From assembly GCF_005671395.1 (NCBI RefSeq), contig NZ_CP040428.1, positions 2,232,001-2,296,000 on the forward strand: a stretch of DNA of 64,000 nucleotides, given 5' to 3'. A program made the translations under genes and the position numbers. Positions 41,903 to 50,937 of the stretch are shown here, one piece after another; the stretch's first letter is position 1, and each line of letters starts with the position of its first letter. Under the pieces are notes generated by a model. That model worked only from the letters and a program-made list of their open reading frames with translations, was not told where the DNA came from and searched no databases. This DNA comes from Jejubacter calystegiae. Lineage in GTDB: Bacteria > Pseudomonadota > Gammaproteobacteria > Enterobacterales > Enterobacteriaceae.

Positions 41903-42751
41903 TTATCGCGATACAGCGGCATCACTGTACACGGTGTTAATCAGGCATCCGATTTGCTCAATCTCGACTTCAACCCTATCCCCGGGGCGCATAAAAAGCG
42001 GCGGCGTACGTTTTTTCCCGATGCCACCGGGGGTGCCGGTCAGGATCACATCTCCCGGAGAGAGCGCGCTGAACGTGCTGATATACGCAATTAGCTCTGC
42101 AATTGAGTGCACCATACAGTTCGTATTATCCTGCTGCACCGTTTGGCCATTAAGCCGGGTGGTGATATTTAAATTTTGCGGATCGGGGATGTCATCCGCA
42201 GTCACCAGCCAGGGGCCGAAACCACCGGTTGCTGGCCAGTTTTTCCCGCCGGTAAAGCAGGCATGCTGCCAGTCGCGCACGGAGCCATCCATATAGCAGC
42301 TATAGCCGGCAACATACTGTAGCGCCTCCTGCTGAGGGATATTGCGTCCCCGACGGCCTATCACCAGAGCCATTTCGCCTTCATAGTCAAACTCATTGCT
42401 GCACTCCGGCTTGAGTAACGGCGCCAGATGCCCGGTCTGTGAATCAGCAAAACGGATGAATAGCACAGGATTAGAGGGCCTCTCATTACACGTAACGTCT
42501 TTATCGCGATAATTCACGCCAGCGCAGATTATTTTTTTCGGGTCAGTAATGACTGGCAGGAAAACTATCTCGTCGAAGGAATAATTCGCTTTTTTAGCAG
42601 ACGGCGGCAGAGTATCAAGAAGATAAAGGTGCGGTATAAATTCAAGCAGGCTGTCATATTGAGGGAACAGCGTCTGCAGGTCAGTGACGCCGTCAGTGGT
42701 CACCAGTCCATATTTATTTTTATTATTAACGCGAAAGCTCAATAGTTTCAT
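41903..42751 (-). CDS. Fumarylacetoacetate hydrolase family protein
   Basis: A 282-residue FAH-fold protein. The metal-binding acids are in NEFDYEGEMALVIG (ExE) and SCYMDGSVRDWQ (D), with ICAGVNYRDKD before and VILTGTPGGIGKKRTPP at the end. The family includes acylpyruvate hydrolases and 2,4-diketo-3-deoxy-sugar-acid hydrolases. Position between the DapA-type enzyme and the carrier suggests the latter kind. AAGGTG precedes the ATG. Confidence 0.85.
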   Translation of the reverse strand: MKLLSFRVNNKNKYGLVTTDGVTDLQTLFPQYDSLLEFIPHLYLLDTLPPSAKKANYSFDEIVFLPVITDPKKIICAGVNYRDKDVTCNERPSNPVLFIRFADSQTGHLAPLLKPECSNEFDYEGEMALVIGRRGRNIPQQEALQYVAGYSCYMDGSVRDWQHACFTGGKNWPATGGFGPWLVTADDIPDPQNLNITTRLNGQTVQQDNTNCMVHSIAELIAYISTFSALSPGDVILTGTPGGIGKKRTPPLFMRPGDRVEVEIEQIGCLINTVYSDAAVSR

Positions 42752-42893
42752 AAATCACCTTGGGAATATACAGAGGTGAAAGCCCCAGCGTTAAGATGAA
42801 GAGTATTAAAAGATACCGGGGCGAGGTATATATTATCCGCAATGCAGTAACACATATTTCTGTATTGCGGATTAACAGCAGAATCAGACTAAA

Positions 42894-43823
42894 TTAACGG
42901 ACACGACCCAGCTCAGCGGCGCGCATTGCGTCGTGGATCTCTTTCTCAGCCCCGTTTTCGAGCGGCAGAAGAGGAGAGCGAACGGTAGCATGTTCAAGGA
43001 TCCCGCGCGCAACCAGGGCATGTTTAAGGGCAACGGTACCTTCCATGTGAGAACCGCGATGATACACGCTTCTGGTAACCGGCAGCAGACGATCGTGCAG
43101 CTGACGCGCTTTAACGTAGTCGCCCGCTTTACCCGCCTTAATCATTTCAATTAACGGTTCAGGCGCGATATTACCGTAGCCGACCAGGAAGCCATCAACA
43201 TCAAAGGCGGTATGCAGTAGATATTCATCGTGGCAGCTTAAGATTTGCAGATCCGGACGCTCGCGACGAATAACCGGAATTTCAGTATCCCAGCGGCGCA
43301 TATTACGCACGCCATTCTTCATGGCAAATACGCCCGGCTGCGCGGAGATATCCAGCAGCGTTTGCAGATTGTAGGTGGCTTTAGTGACATCCGGATACTG
43401 GAAAAGAATCAGCGGTAGGCCACTTTCTTCATAAACAACGCGGTAGCGATCCTGAGGAGCGCCATCCTGATAGCCAAAACGCAGCCAACCGTGTGAAGGA
43501 TAGAGTAAACCGGCGGAGGCACCAGCGGCAACAGCACGCTTAGCCTCCAGCGCAGCGACTTCCGTCCCTTCACCGGTGATACCGGCGATAATAGGAAGCT
43601 TATCATCCACGGACTTCACAAATGCGCGGATCACATTCGCTTGCTCTTCCTGGGTAAGAAAAGTCCCTTCCCCTGCGTGTCCCAGAACCACCAGACCTTT
43701 CACACCGTCGATGCTGCCGAGCCAGTTGCCGAGGCGCTGAATGGCATCATAGTCTACGCGACCATCGAGAGTGAATGGTGTTACTGGAGCCGGAGTTAAA
43801 CCTCTCAGATCGATGTTAATCAT
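42894..43823 (-). CDS. DapA/N-acetylneuraminate-lyase family aldolase or dehydratase
   Basis: A 309-residue class I aldolase-type TIM barrel. Family marks are GLTPAPVTPFTLDGRVDYDA, VLGHAGEGTFLTQEE (the GTxGE region as GHAGEG), the pre-lysine Tyr in ILFQYPD and the Schiff-base Lys in VFAMKNGVRN. Start at 43823 follows AAGGGG by 8 nt; the frame runs 87 nt further but through the promoter. The altered glycine loop argues against true dihydrodipicolinate synthase; sugar-acid aldolase or dehydratase is likelier. First gene of the minus-strand operon. Confidence 0.85.
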   Translation of the reverse strand: MINIDLRGLTPAPVTPFTLDGRVDYDAIQRLGNWLGSIDGVKGLVVLGHAGEGTFLTQEEQANVIRAFVKSVDDKLPIIAGITGEGTEVAALEAKRAVAAGASAGLLYPSHGWLRFGYQDGAPQDRYRVVYEESGLPLILFQYPDVTKATYNLQTLLDISAQPGVFAMKNGVRNMRRWDTEIPVIRRERPDLQILSCHDEYLLHTAFDVDGFLVGYGNIAPEPLIEMIKAGKAGDYVKARQLHDRLLPVTRSVYHRGSHMEGTVALKHALVARGILEHATVRSPLLPLENGAEKEIHDAMRAAELGRVR

Positions 43824-43883
43824 AGTTATCCCCTTGATGAGTAAGCATATATTTTGCAGTTGAACGATTTTTTGAAACGAAAA

Positions 43884-43909
43884 TGAAATCGTTTCTGCAA
43901 TCGTTTTCA
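43884..43909. promoter_or_regulatory. Two overlapping LacI-type operators before the DapA-type gene
   Basis: TGAAATCGTTTCTG (43884-43897) and TGCAATCGTTTTCA (43896-43909) share TGxAATCGTTTxxx with the site at 45408-45421. The LacI-family hallmark, a CG at the centre of a palindrome, is seen in both. They lie 61-86 bp upstream of the start at 43823. The rest of 43824-44077 shows no gene. Confidence 0.65.
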
Positions 43910-44077
43910 CGTCATATTGACATTGAACCTCAAAAATAAATCCGTCAACGCCACGTTGGTTAAAAATGCAACTCAGGTCACAAACTAAACAGCAATTTGC
44001 ATCCGGGATGAGATCCGCCGTACAAAATTCACCCCCTCCCTGCTTTCCGGGAAAAGCCAGGGAGGGTCTCAGGCGGA

Positions 44078-45109
44078 TTATTTACGCGGAGACGAGGTGG
44101 ATTTACGGGGAATAAGGGAAGGCGTGGTAATCCGCATATTATTATTTATCTCAGGATTCAATAACATATCAACCGCATTGCTGGCGATATGCTCCAGCGG
44201 CGTTCTGACCGAAGTTAGCGCCACGGGCAGTCTGCTCACCAGGGGAATATCATTGTATCCCACCAGGGAGAGATCTTCGCCAATCACCAGCCCCTGCTGG
44301 TGCGCGGCTGCAAGGACGCCAATCGCCAGCTCGTCATTAACGGCAAACAGCGCGCTCGGGCGATGAGGCTGACTGAGCATTTTTATTCCCTGCTGCTCTC
44401 CCGATGCGATATTAAAATCAGAATGACAGCACCATTCCGCTTCGATCCTGAGCCCGGCTTCCTGCATCGCCCGCTCAAAGCCCTTACGCCGGTTACGCGC
44501 GTTGGAGGCAAAATCAGGACCGCCAATCAGGCCAATATCACGGTGGCCTAAATCAATCAGGTGTCGGGTTGCCAGATAGCCGCCAAGCTCATCGTCCCCG
44601 ACCGATGAGGGGCTAAAACCGTCGGTACGCAGCGCCAGAACGTGGGGAACATCCCGTTCACGCAGGGTTTGCGGTAAAGGATCGTCCAGCCGACAGGTGG
44701 ACATGATTAACCCATCCACGCGGCGATCCAGCAGCGATTCAACGGCGTTTTTCTCCTGCTCCTTGCTATCACCGCAGGTGGCTACAATCGCGAAATATCC
44801 TCTTCTGGCCGCAGCCCTGGCTATCTCTTCGAAAAGCATCGCCGTGACGGCATCGGTCAGTCTCGGCACCAGGACGCCAAGCGTTCCGGTATCGCCACGA
44901 CGCAGGCTGGAAGCAACATAGTCCCGACGGTAGCCCAGCTCTCGGGCCACCTGGCGAATTTTATCCGCCGAGGCGCTGCGCGAGGTAGGTAATCTTTCGT
45001 CGAGTACCCGCGAAACGGTCGAGACGCTAACGCCCACCGCGCGAGCAACATCCCGCATTGTCGCCGGCTTTTTTTCCGGCAAATCGTTCTGTTCACTTTC
45101 TTGATCCAT
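44078..45109 (-). CDS. LacI-family transcriptional repressor
   Basis: A 343-residue regulator: HTH and hinge at residues about 17-75 (TMRDVARAVGVSVSTVSRVLDE), then a periplasmic-binding-like domain (GTLGVLVPRLTDAVTAMLFEEIA, VDGLIMSTCR, GHRDIGLIGGPDFASNARNRRKGF, PSALFAVNDELAIGVLAA). ATG at 45109 with GGAG 6 nt upstream is preferred; the frame reaches an ATG at 45169 with no ribosome site. It lies between the two transcription units of the cluster and likely controls both through the three shared sites. Confidence 0.88.
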   Translation of the reverse strand: MDQESEQNDLPEKKPATMRDVARAVGVSVSTVSRVLDERLPTSRSASADKIRQVARELGYRRDYVASSLRRGDTGTLGVLVPRLTDAVTAMLFEEIARAAARRGYFAIVATCGDSKEQEKNAVESLLDRRVDGLIMSTCRLDDPLPQTLRERDVPHVLALRTDGFSPSSVGDDELGGYLATRHLIDLGHRDIGLIGGPDFASNARNRRKGFERAMQEAGLRIEAEWCCHSDFNIASGEQQGIKMLSQPHRPSALFAVNDELAIGVLAAAHQQGLVIGEDLSLVGYNDIPLVSRLPVALTSVRTPLEHIASNAVDMLLNPEINNNMRITTPSLIPRKSTSSPRK

Positions 45110-45407
45110 CTGCTGCTCCAACTCATCAATGCGGGTAAAAATCCGTGTTGCCCGTTCAACGGATACCATCGTGCAAACCGTGGGATTAAAAGATCTTACG
45201 TCAAACCTCGTCCGGACAAAAGGAATGGTGCTTTACTTTGCCCGGGAACGCTCGTCCGATCATTAATTCACTCTTTTTATTTACTTTACTCTGCGTTTAC
45301 AGCTTAGCCTTTTTACTCGTTAGTTTTTTCAGATTGTGAACTGTTCGACATTTATACAACTGGCGTAATTGACTTAGCGGCGAATCCAGCAAAGGATTAA
45401 CTGAAAA

Positions 45408-45421
45408 TGAAATCGATTGCA
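45408..45421. promoter_or_regulatory. LacI-type operator before the MFS gene
   Basis: TGAAATCGATTGCA is a near-perfect palindrome about a central CG, matching the two sites at 43884-43909. It lies 126-139 bp upstream of the MFS start. No gene is seen in 45110-45546. Confidence 0.65.
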
Positions 45422-45546
45422 ATAACGTTATCACAAGCGAATTCAGACAGCATTCTATGCAGCACGTCTTTGGATAAGGGATCGTGCCCTGTGGTTATTC
45501 AGAAATTTACGTGTATGCCCCAGACAACGTTTAACAGGGTAATACT

Positions 45547-46944
45547 ATGTCAACTCAGGTTATTGATTCAGATTACGTAGTTGCCAGCGGAACTGAGACA
45601 ACCCCAGACGCGCTGCTGGCAAGGCTGGAACGTCTTCCTGTCACCCGACGGCTGAAGGCGATCCGCGTTATCGTCGGCTTATCGACTTTTTTCGATGCCT
45701 ATACCATTATTGCTATCGCCTTTGCTCTCCCTCAGCTCACCCAGGAGTGGGGGCTTACGCCGACATTTGTCGGTCTTATTATTGCGGCCAGCTACGTGGG
45801 CCAACTGTGCGGCGCACTATTTTTTGGCTCGCTGGCGGAAAAAATAGGCCGTATCGGCGTATTACGTATCACCATCATCATGTTCGTTCTGATGGATGCA
45901 GCCTGCCTTTTTGCCTGGAACGGCTGGTCAATTCTTATCATTCGCTTTTTGCAGGGAGTGGGTATCGGTGCGGAGGTTCCCGTTGCCAGCGCCTATATCA
46001 ATGAATTTGTCGGAGCCAAAAAGCGCGGGCGTTTCTTTTTGTTGTATGAAGTGATTTTCCCAATCGGAATGATGTTTGCCGGGTTGGTGGGATATTTTCT
46101 TGTGCCCATCTATGGATGGAAAGTTATGTTTTTAATTGGCTTAGTTCCCTCCGCACTGACCGTTCCTCTGCGATGGCTAATGCCAGAATCACCGCGCTGG
46201 CTGGCCTCAAAGGGGAGATTGAAGGAAGCGGAGAGCGTCGTATCAACGCTGGAATCGGAGGTCATCAGGCGTGGGATGACGTTACCCGAACCTGAAATTA
46301 AAGCCTCCACGGTTCAAAAAGCGGCACCTGAAGGGGTAAAAGCCCTCTTTAGCGGTATCTATAAATCCCGAACCTTTATGCTGTGGGGGCTGTGGCTGAC
46401 GGTTTACAGCGTCAACAACGGAATGATCACCTGGTTTCCGACTCTCTACAAAACCTGGTTTAACCTCTCCCTCGATACCAGTCTGGCCTACGGCTGGATT
46501 ACCTCCTCCTGTGGCGTCGTTGCGTCGGTGATCTGTGCCCTGATGATCGACCGGGTCGGGCGCAAGCGCTGGTACACATGGGCCTTTTTACTGGCCATCT
46601 TTCCTCTGATTACCCTTTCTGTTCTGGGGGCAAAATCTGCCGTTGAAATTCTGGTTCTTGGAAGCCTGACTTACGCCATTCTTCAGACCATCGCCTTCTC
46701 GCTTTATCTGTATGCGGCTGAGCTTTATCCCACCCGACTGCGCGCCATTGGCACCGCGTATTCCAGCGCATGGCTACGTGCGGGTTCATCCATTGGCCCA
46801 CTGATGGTGGGTTTTATCGTAAGCGGCTTCGGGATTCGCTTTGTGTTTGTCACTTTTGCCGTCATTGCGCTGATTGGCGGCTTAATTACCTGGCTTGTTG
46901 CCATTGAAACCAAAGGAAAATCGTTAGAAGAGTTGTCGCCATAG
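45547..46944 (+). CDS. MFS sugar/acid transporter
   Basis: A 465-residue carrier with twelve hydrophobic segments. MFS and sugar-porter signatures include GSLAEKIGRIGVLR (loop 2-3), PESPRWLASKGRLKEAE after helix 6, MIDRVGRKRWYTW (loop 8-9), YAAELYPTRLRAIGTAY and the C-terminal ETKGKSLEELSP. It resembles the metabolite:H+ symporters of this superfamily. It is divergent from the lacI-type gene and lies before the porin gene, so it is the likely inner-membrane uptake step of the cluster. Confidence 0.88.
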   Translation: MSTQVIDSDYVVASGTETTPDALLARLERLPVTRRLKAIRVIVGLSTFFDAYTIIAIAFALPQLTQEWGLTPTFVGLIIAASYVGQLCGALFFGSLAEKIGRIGVLRITIIMFVLMDAACLFAWNGWSILIIRFLQGVGIGAEVPVASAYINEFVGAKKRGRFFLLYEVIFPIGMMFAGLVGYFLVPIYGWKVMFLIGLVPSALTVPLRWLMPESPRWLASKGRLKEAESVVSTLESEVIRRGMTLPEPEIKASTVQKAAPEGVKALFSGIYKSRTFMLWGLWLTVYSVNNGMITWFPTLYKTWFNLSLDTSLAYGWITSSCGVVASVICALMIDRVGRKRWYTWAFLLAIFPLITLSVLGAKSAVEILVLGSLTYAILQTIAFSLYLYAAELYPTRLRAIGTAYSSAWLRAGSSIGPLMVGFIVSGFGIRFVFVTFAVIALIGGLITWLVAIETKGKSLEELSP

Positions 46945-46951
46945 ACGGCTT

Positions 46952-46976
46952 ATGGCTCCGGGAATCATGGAGCCAT
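46952..46976 (+). other. Inverted repeat between MFS and porin genes
   Basis: ATGGCTCC/GGAGCCAT with a 9-nt loop, 8 nt after the MFS stop and without a T-run. It may attenuate or stabilise the transcript into the porin gene. Confidence 0.5.
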
Positions 46977-47067
46977 ATCTGACAGGAGGTCGGCGTACCC
47001 GGCTGATTCAACTACATCTTACCGGGAATAATTCATAGACCTGGACCATAAACAGGCGGTGAAAAAC

Positions 47068-48408
47068 ATGAAAAAACTCATCAAAAGCGGCACGATGCTG
47101 CTGGTTTTACTACATCCTTTGCTGGCAATGGCCAACGATACGCTTTTTTCTCCAACAGCAAAAAATATGACCGGAGAGTGGGGAGGTGTACGTACGGATC
47201 TACGTCATCATGGCTATGATTTTACGCTGGAATATAACTTTATGACAGCTACGAATTTTTCCGGCGGTTACGATCGCGATAAAACCCTACGCTATAGCGA
47301 CCAATATATTCTTGGCGTAGATATGGATCTGGAAAAGATTTTTGGCATTCATAACAGTGAATTTAAAGCGTCGGTGAATAATCGTAATGGCAGAGATTTG
47401 ACCCAGGATCGTCTTCAGGACCCGCGCGCGCCGGTAATGGGCTCTGGTGTACAGAGTAACTACGGCCGGGGAGAAACATGGCATGCGACGCAGTTTTGGT
47501 TCAAAAAAAACTGGTGGGATAAAAAGCTGGATCTCAAGGTGGGCCTGATGCCACCAGGGGAAGATTTTGATAACAACGGCTGCTTTTTTCAAAACCTGTC
47601 GCTGTGTGGTTCTTTAGCCGGACACGGCAGCGGCGTCTGGTATAACACCCCCATAGGCCAGTGGGGCGGTCGCATTAAATACAGTCCAACCCCGATGCTT
47701 TATCTCCAGGCGGGTGCGTTTCAGTACAATCCTAACTACGCCACCCGCCATGGAAGCTTCGAGCTGGATGGAACCGGGCATCTGGGATACATGTACCTTT
47801 TTGAAGTGGGATACTTACCCGTTTTCGGCGCAGCAAAACTTCCTGGCGTATGGAAAATCGGGGGATGGTATAACACGGCAGATGCGAATGATGTCCTGGA
47901 TGACGGCAATGGCGATCCCTATGTTCTTACTCACCAGGCCGCCCGACGACACGGAGGTCGCTACGGCGGTTATCTCTATGTCGTCCAGCAGATGACCCAC
48001 TCGATCCGTCATCGACAAAATGGCCTGAGCCTTTTCGGGCATCTGGCAATGAATGATAAAGAGACGGCGACAATGGACTATCAAATACAGGTCGGTGCCA
48101 TTTATAAAGGGCCTTTCGCCAGCCGTCCGCAGGACTTTATCAGCTTTGGCGTCAGTAAAATGCATGCCAACGACAGAGTTGCCCGTCGGGCGCAGCTCCT
48201 GAACCAGATGTGGGGAATCGATGATTATGATAATCCCCTGTATGTCCCGGTTCGCAAAGCCGAATATGTCGCAGAGTTGCATTATAGTTTTCGCCTTACT
48301 CCCTGGATGACTGTGCGCCCTAATCTTCAATTACTCGCTCATCCGGGAGGAAGTGAGGAGATTAAAGACGCGTGGGTTTTCGGAAATCAGGTGGTTGTCA
48401 AATTCTAA
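47068..48408 (+). CDS. OprB-like carbohydrate-selective porin
   Basis: A 446-residue outer-membrane protein with a signal peptide (MKKLIKSGTMLLVLLHPLLAMA). OprB-family marks are TGEWGGVRTDLRHHGYDFTLEY near the start, the alternating beta-strand pattern and the C-terminal Phe of VFGNQVVVKF. ATG at 47068 is preferred over the GTG at 47059. It would supply outer-membrane entry for the substrate handled by the neighbouring MFS carrier and enzymes. Confidence 0.85.
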   Translation: MKKLIKSGTMLLVLLHPLLAMANDTLFSPTAKNMTGEWGGVRTDLRHHGYDFTLEYNFMTATNFSGGYDRDKTLRYSDQYILGVDMDLEKIFGIHNSEFKASVNNRNGRDLTQDRLQDPRAPVMGSGVQSNYGRGETWHATQFWFKKNWWDKKLDLKVGLMPPGEDFDNNGCFFQNLSLCGSLAGHGSGVWYNTPIGQWGGRIKYSPTPMLYLQAGAFQYNPNYATRHGSFELDGTGHLGYMYLFEVGYLPVFGAAKLPGVWKIGGWYNTADANDVLDDGNGDPYVLTHQAARRHGGRYGGYLYVVQQMTHSIRHRQNGLSLFGHLAMNDKETATMDYQIQVGAIYKGPFASRPQDFISFGVSKMHANDRVARRAQLLNQMWGIDDYDNPLYVPVRKAEYVAELHYSFRLTPWMTVRPNLQLLAHPGGSEEIKDAWVFGNQVVVKF

Positions 48409-48538
48409 TAAAGCAGGCCGCCACCGTCTGGCCGCCCGTATAGCGTCTAAAAAAACAGGGAGCCAGATGAGAAATCCTCTGACTTCTTTTTCTTTAAATG
48501 CAATTGGGGTCAGGTAAGAATTTGCTTTCCAGCTCTCT

Positions 48539-48705
48539 TCATCTTGCTGTCAGCGACTTCGGATAGTGCCGTGCGATGATGGCCTTCAGCTTATCGACTG
48601 GATCAGGCTGCCGGGAAGAGATATGAGCGGTTCCCTTCTGAAAGTATTTGAGCGTAAACATCGCGTCCTCGTAACGATTGCTGTACCGGTTGCTGAAGCA
48701 GGGCA
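48539..48705 (-). pseudogene. C-terminal fragment of an island-borne gene (DUF4942-like)
   Basis: On the minus strand one frame reads NRYEDAMFTLKYFQKGTAHI, then about ten residues, then VDKLKAIIARHYPKSL before TGA at 48541-48539. This resembles, from memory, the end of DUF4942 proteins common on prophages and genomic islands. No start or upstream domain is found in this frame; another frame here is open for 68 codons but looks like a shadow of it. The rest of 48409-48897 shows no gene. Confidence 0.55.
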
Positions 48706-48897
48706 GAACCGTTTACCACTGGCAGAGTCGGCGTGACGATCGGGCGATAACCTGGCGTATCCGGGAGATAGCGGAAACCCGGATACGCTACGGCTGTCTG
48801 CGTATTCATATTCAGCTATGACGGGAAGGTTGGCTAATTAACATACTCAAAACATTTTGGTACTATGCCGCCTTTATGGTGGTGATTGAAATGAATA

Positions 48898-49206
48898 ATG
48901 AACCTGTTTAACACAATAAAAAGATCCTTCATGCTTTCTCTAAACTACAGTGAGCAAGATTCAAAGTGGGATTATTTTGTTCTGCTGGTCTTTCAAATTC
49001 TGTGGTTTGCCATCTATTTCTTCTGGCTGTCAGGGGATTCGTTTTCTTTTCTGCTGTTGATTTTTTTTATCCTGCCGATTGTTTCGGCCAGTCTGCGCTG
49101 TCTTAATTACCTGAACAGAACCAAAGCTATTGGGCTTTTGTGGCTGATATCCCCTTATTTGATGGTGATATTGCCTTTGCTGTTAACGAAGAAGCATCAG
49201 GAATAG
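48898..49206 (+). CDS. Small membrane protein, DUF805-like
   Basis: A 102-residue protein with about three hydrophobic helices (residues 25-45, 48-66 and 78-96). The N-terminal NTIKRSFMLSLNYSEQDSKWDYFVLLVFQ and middle SASLRCLNYLNRTKAIGLLWL follow the DUF805 plan, in which Arg-Leu-x-D/N and W-x-L positions are kept. Only weak ribosome-site support. Function unknown. Confidence 0.6.
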   Translation: MNLFNTIKRSFMLSLNYSEQDSKWDYFVLLVFQILWFAIYFFWLSGDSFSFLLLIFFILPIVSASLRCLNYLNRTKAIGLLWLISPYLMVILPLLLTKKHQE

Positions 49207-49322
49207 CCTGGCCAGGCTATTCATTTCCCCACTGTCTCTTATTGCCATATTTAATTTTATCCTTGCCTGTCTCGCCACTATCCTGTCATGGGGCGTTATC
49301 ATTAAGTTTGCGGGGAGGCGTA

Positions 49323-50000
49323 ATGGTCACAAAACGGTTATCCATAGGATTAGGGGGGGTCATTGCGCTCTTTGCTTCAATGACCGCTATGGCTGAAGGT
49401 GGTGCGGCGGAGCGCCTGTTGTGGGAAGCGGCGCAGCAGGGGAGCGCCGCTCAGGTGCGCAAAGCGCTTGAGCATGGCGCCGATGTGGAAGCCAGGGATA
49501 ATACCGGCGCCACGCCGCTGTTGATCGCCACCCGTCACAATCATGTGAATGCGGCGAAGGTACTGATCGACGCGGGGGCCGACGTGAATGCAAAGGACAG
49601 GATTCATGATAGCCCTTACCTCTATGCCGGGGCCCGGGGCTATAACGCGATCCTGCGAATGACGCTGGCACACGGCGCCGATCTGACCAGTACCAATCGC
49701 TATGGCGGCACGGCGTTGATTCCTGCCGCGGAGCGGGGTCATGTGGAAACCGTTAATCTGCTGATTGCGGCCGGTGTCGATGTTAACCACGTGAATAATC
49801 TGCACTGGACCGCGCTGCTTGAGGCCATTCTGTTAGGAAACGACGGCGTCAGTCACACTGCTATTGTTCGGGCATTGATTCAGGGAGGTGCGGATGTGAA
49901 CCTGGCGGATGGCGATGGCGTTACGCCGCTTAGTCATGCCCGGCAGCGTGGCTATAAGGATATCGAGGCGCTACTGGTGCGCGCCGGTGCCCGGGAGTGA
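49323..50000 (+). CDS. Periplasmic ankyrin-repeat protein
   Basis: A 225-residue protein with a signal peptide (MVTKRLSIGLGGVIALFASMTAMAEG) and five ankyrin repeats, for instance ALEHGADVEARDNTGATPLL, LIDAGADVNAKDRIHDSPYL, LAHGADLTSTNRYGGTALIP and LIQGGADVNLADGDGVTPLS. ATG at 49323 has GGAGG 5 nt upstream and gives the signal peptide; the frame is open from 49140. Exported ankyrin proteins mostly bind partner proteins; the partner is unknown. Confidence 0.85.
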   Translation: MVTKRLSIGLGGVIALFASMTAMAEGGAAERLLWEAAQQGSAAQVRKALEHGADVEARDNTGATPLLIATRHNHVNAAKVLIDAGADVNAKDRIHDSPYLYAGARGYNAILRMTLAHGADLTSTNRYGGTALIPAAERGHVETVNLLIAAGVDVNHVNNLHWTALLEAILLGNDGVSHTAIVRALIQGGADVNLADGDGVTPLSHARQRGYKDIEALLVRAGARE

Positions 50001-50007
50001 GTCGCGG

Positions 50008-50553
50008 TTACCTGATAAAGTGATAGCGCCAGATCCTGGCGCCATAATCGTTCACGCATTTTTGAACGTAGAGTTTTCTGGCTTTACGATCGATTTGGTC
50101 TTTCTCCGCGCACAGCTCTACATAGCGCTGAAGGTCACGATCGTAGTAGCCGATTCCGACGGGACAGTTTCCTGCTTTACCTTTGGATGGCCCAGGATAA
50201 AAGAGAGTGAATTCCACCCGGTCATTGATTTCCCGGCTCGCTGTCAGATATATCCAGACCTGGGGCACCGGCCATAGCGTCAGATTACACAGGAGAAAGG
50301 TCCAAAAAAAGGTTTTGAACAGCGCCATGCTGCTCTCTGTAAATCCCGGTCCTCGTAAGAAATGCAGCGAGGTGAGCCCCAGCGCCAGCAGGCTGGAGAA
50401 CGTCAGGATATATAACCACAGCCATGAATTTTTCTTCAGGAAGACCTCATTGCTGATGCTGTTCGATGAGACGAACCATGCAGACCAGAAAGCAATAACA
50501 ATAAAAAGTAGCAGGTTATATGTTTTATAGTGCTGGTATCGGTTGAATTTCAT
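50008..50553 (-). CDS. Membrane protein of unknown function
   Basis: A 181-residue protein with three hydrophobic helices (about residues 13-32, 45-65 and 78-105) and a C-terminal soluble part with paired cysteines (GNCPVGIGYYDRDLQRYVELC and VQKCVNDYGARIWRYHF). I do not recognise a family. It converges with the ankyrin gene, 7 bp between the stops. The 384 bp between its start and the next gene are AT-rich and hold no convincing gene. Confidence 0.6.
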   Translation of the reverse strand: MKFNRYQHYKTYNLLLFIVIAFWSAWFVSSNSISNEVFLKKNSWLWLYILTFSSLLALGLTSLHFLRGPGFTESSMALFKTFFWTFLLCNLTLWPVPQVWIYLTASREINDRVEFTLFYPGPSKGKAGNCPVGIGYYDRDLQRYVELCAEKDQIDRKARKLYVQKCVNDYGARIWRYHFIR

Positions 50554-50937
50554 CCATTCTGCCAGAGAGTTATCTCATTTGTTACAGGTTATATCGAAGA
50601 TAGCTTATGGTATCAATCCCGGGAAAGAGGCAGTGTTGAAGCCGTTTCGCTGCCCGGTTTTCCTTGCTGCGTCACGAACCGATAATGCAAAAATAATACT
50701 TTCCCCTTTCAACACTCTGTGGTAATTAAATGAATGTTGGTTTTTTCTTAATTATTGCCTGCCTGGTTTTTGAAAAGAATTACCTCTGTAAATAACAAAA
50801 ATATTTCATTTTTAACCAAAAATTAAAATATCGGCAGGAAAATAATTATTTTACTGACATTTTTTTTCGGAACCGTTTCTGGTGCCGGTAGTATTTATTT
50901 CCCTTTGCTGAAGGGGCTTAATTGGTGAAGTTCAGAC

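Noticed and set aside
48497..48520. The GGGGTCAGGTAAG stretch as the end of an insertion sequence
   Set aside because: No matching inverted end or transposase could be found nearby.
48603..48809. A 68-codon frame on the minus strand
   Set aside because: A different frame over the same bases gives the better protein-like reading of an island gene fragment, so this is taken as its shadow.
50543..50725. A 60-codon plus-strand frame before the amino-acid carrier
   Set aside because: Poor ribosome site, no similarity recognised and an AT-rich non-coding look.
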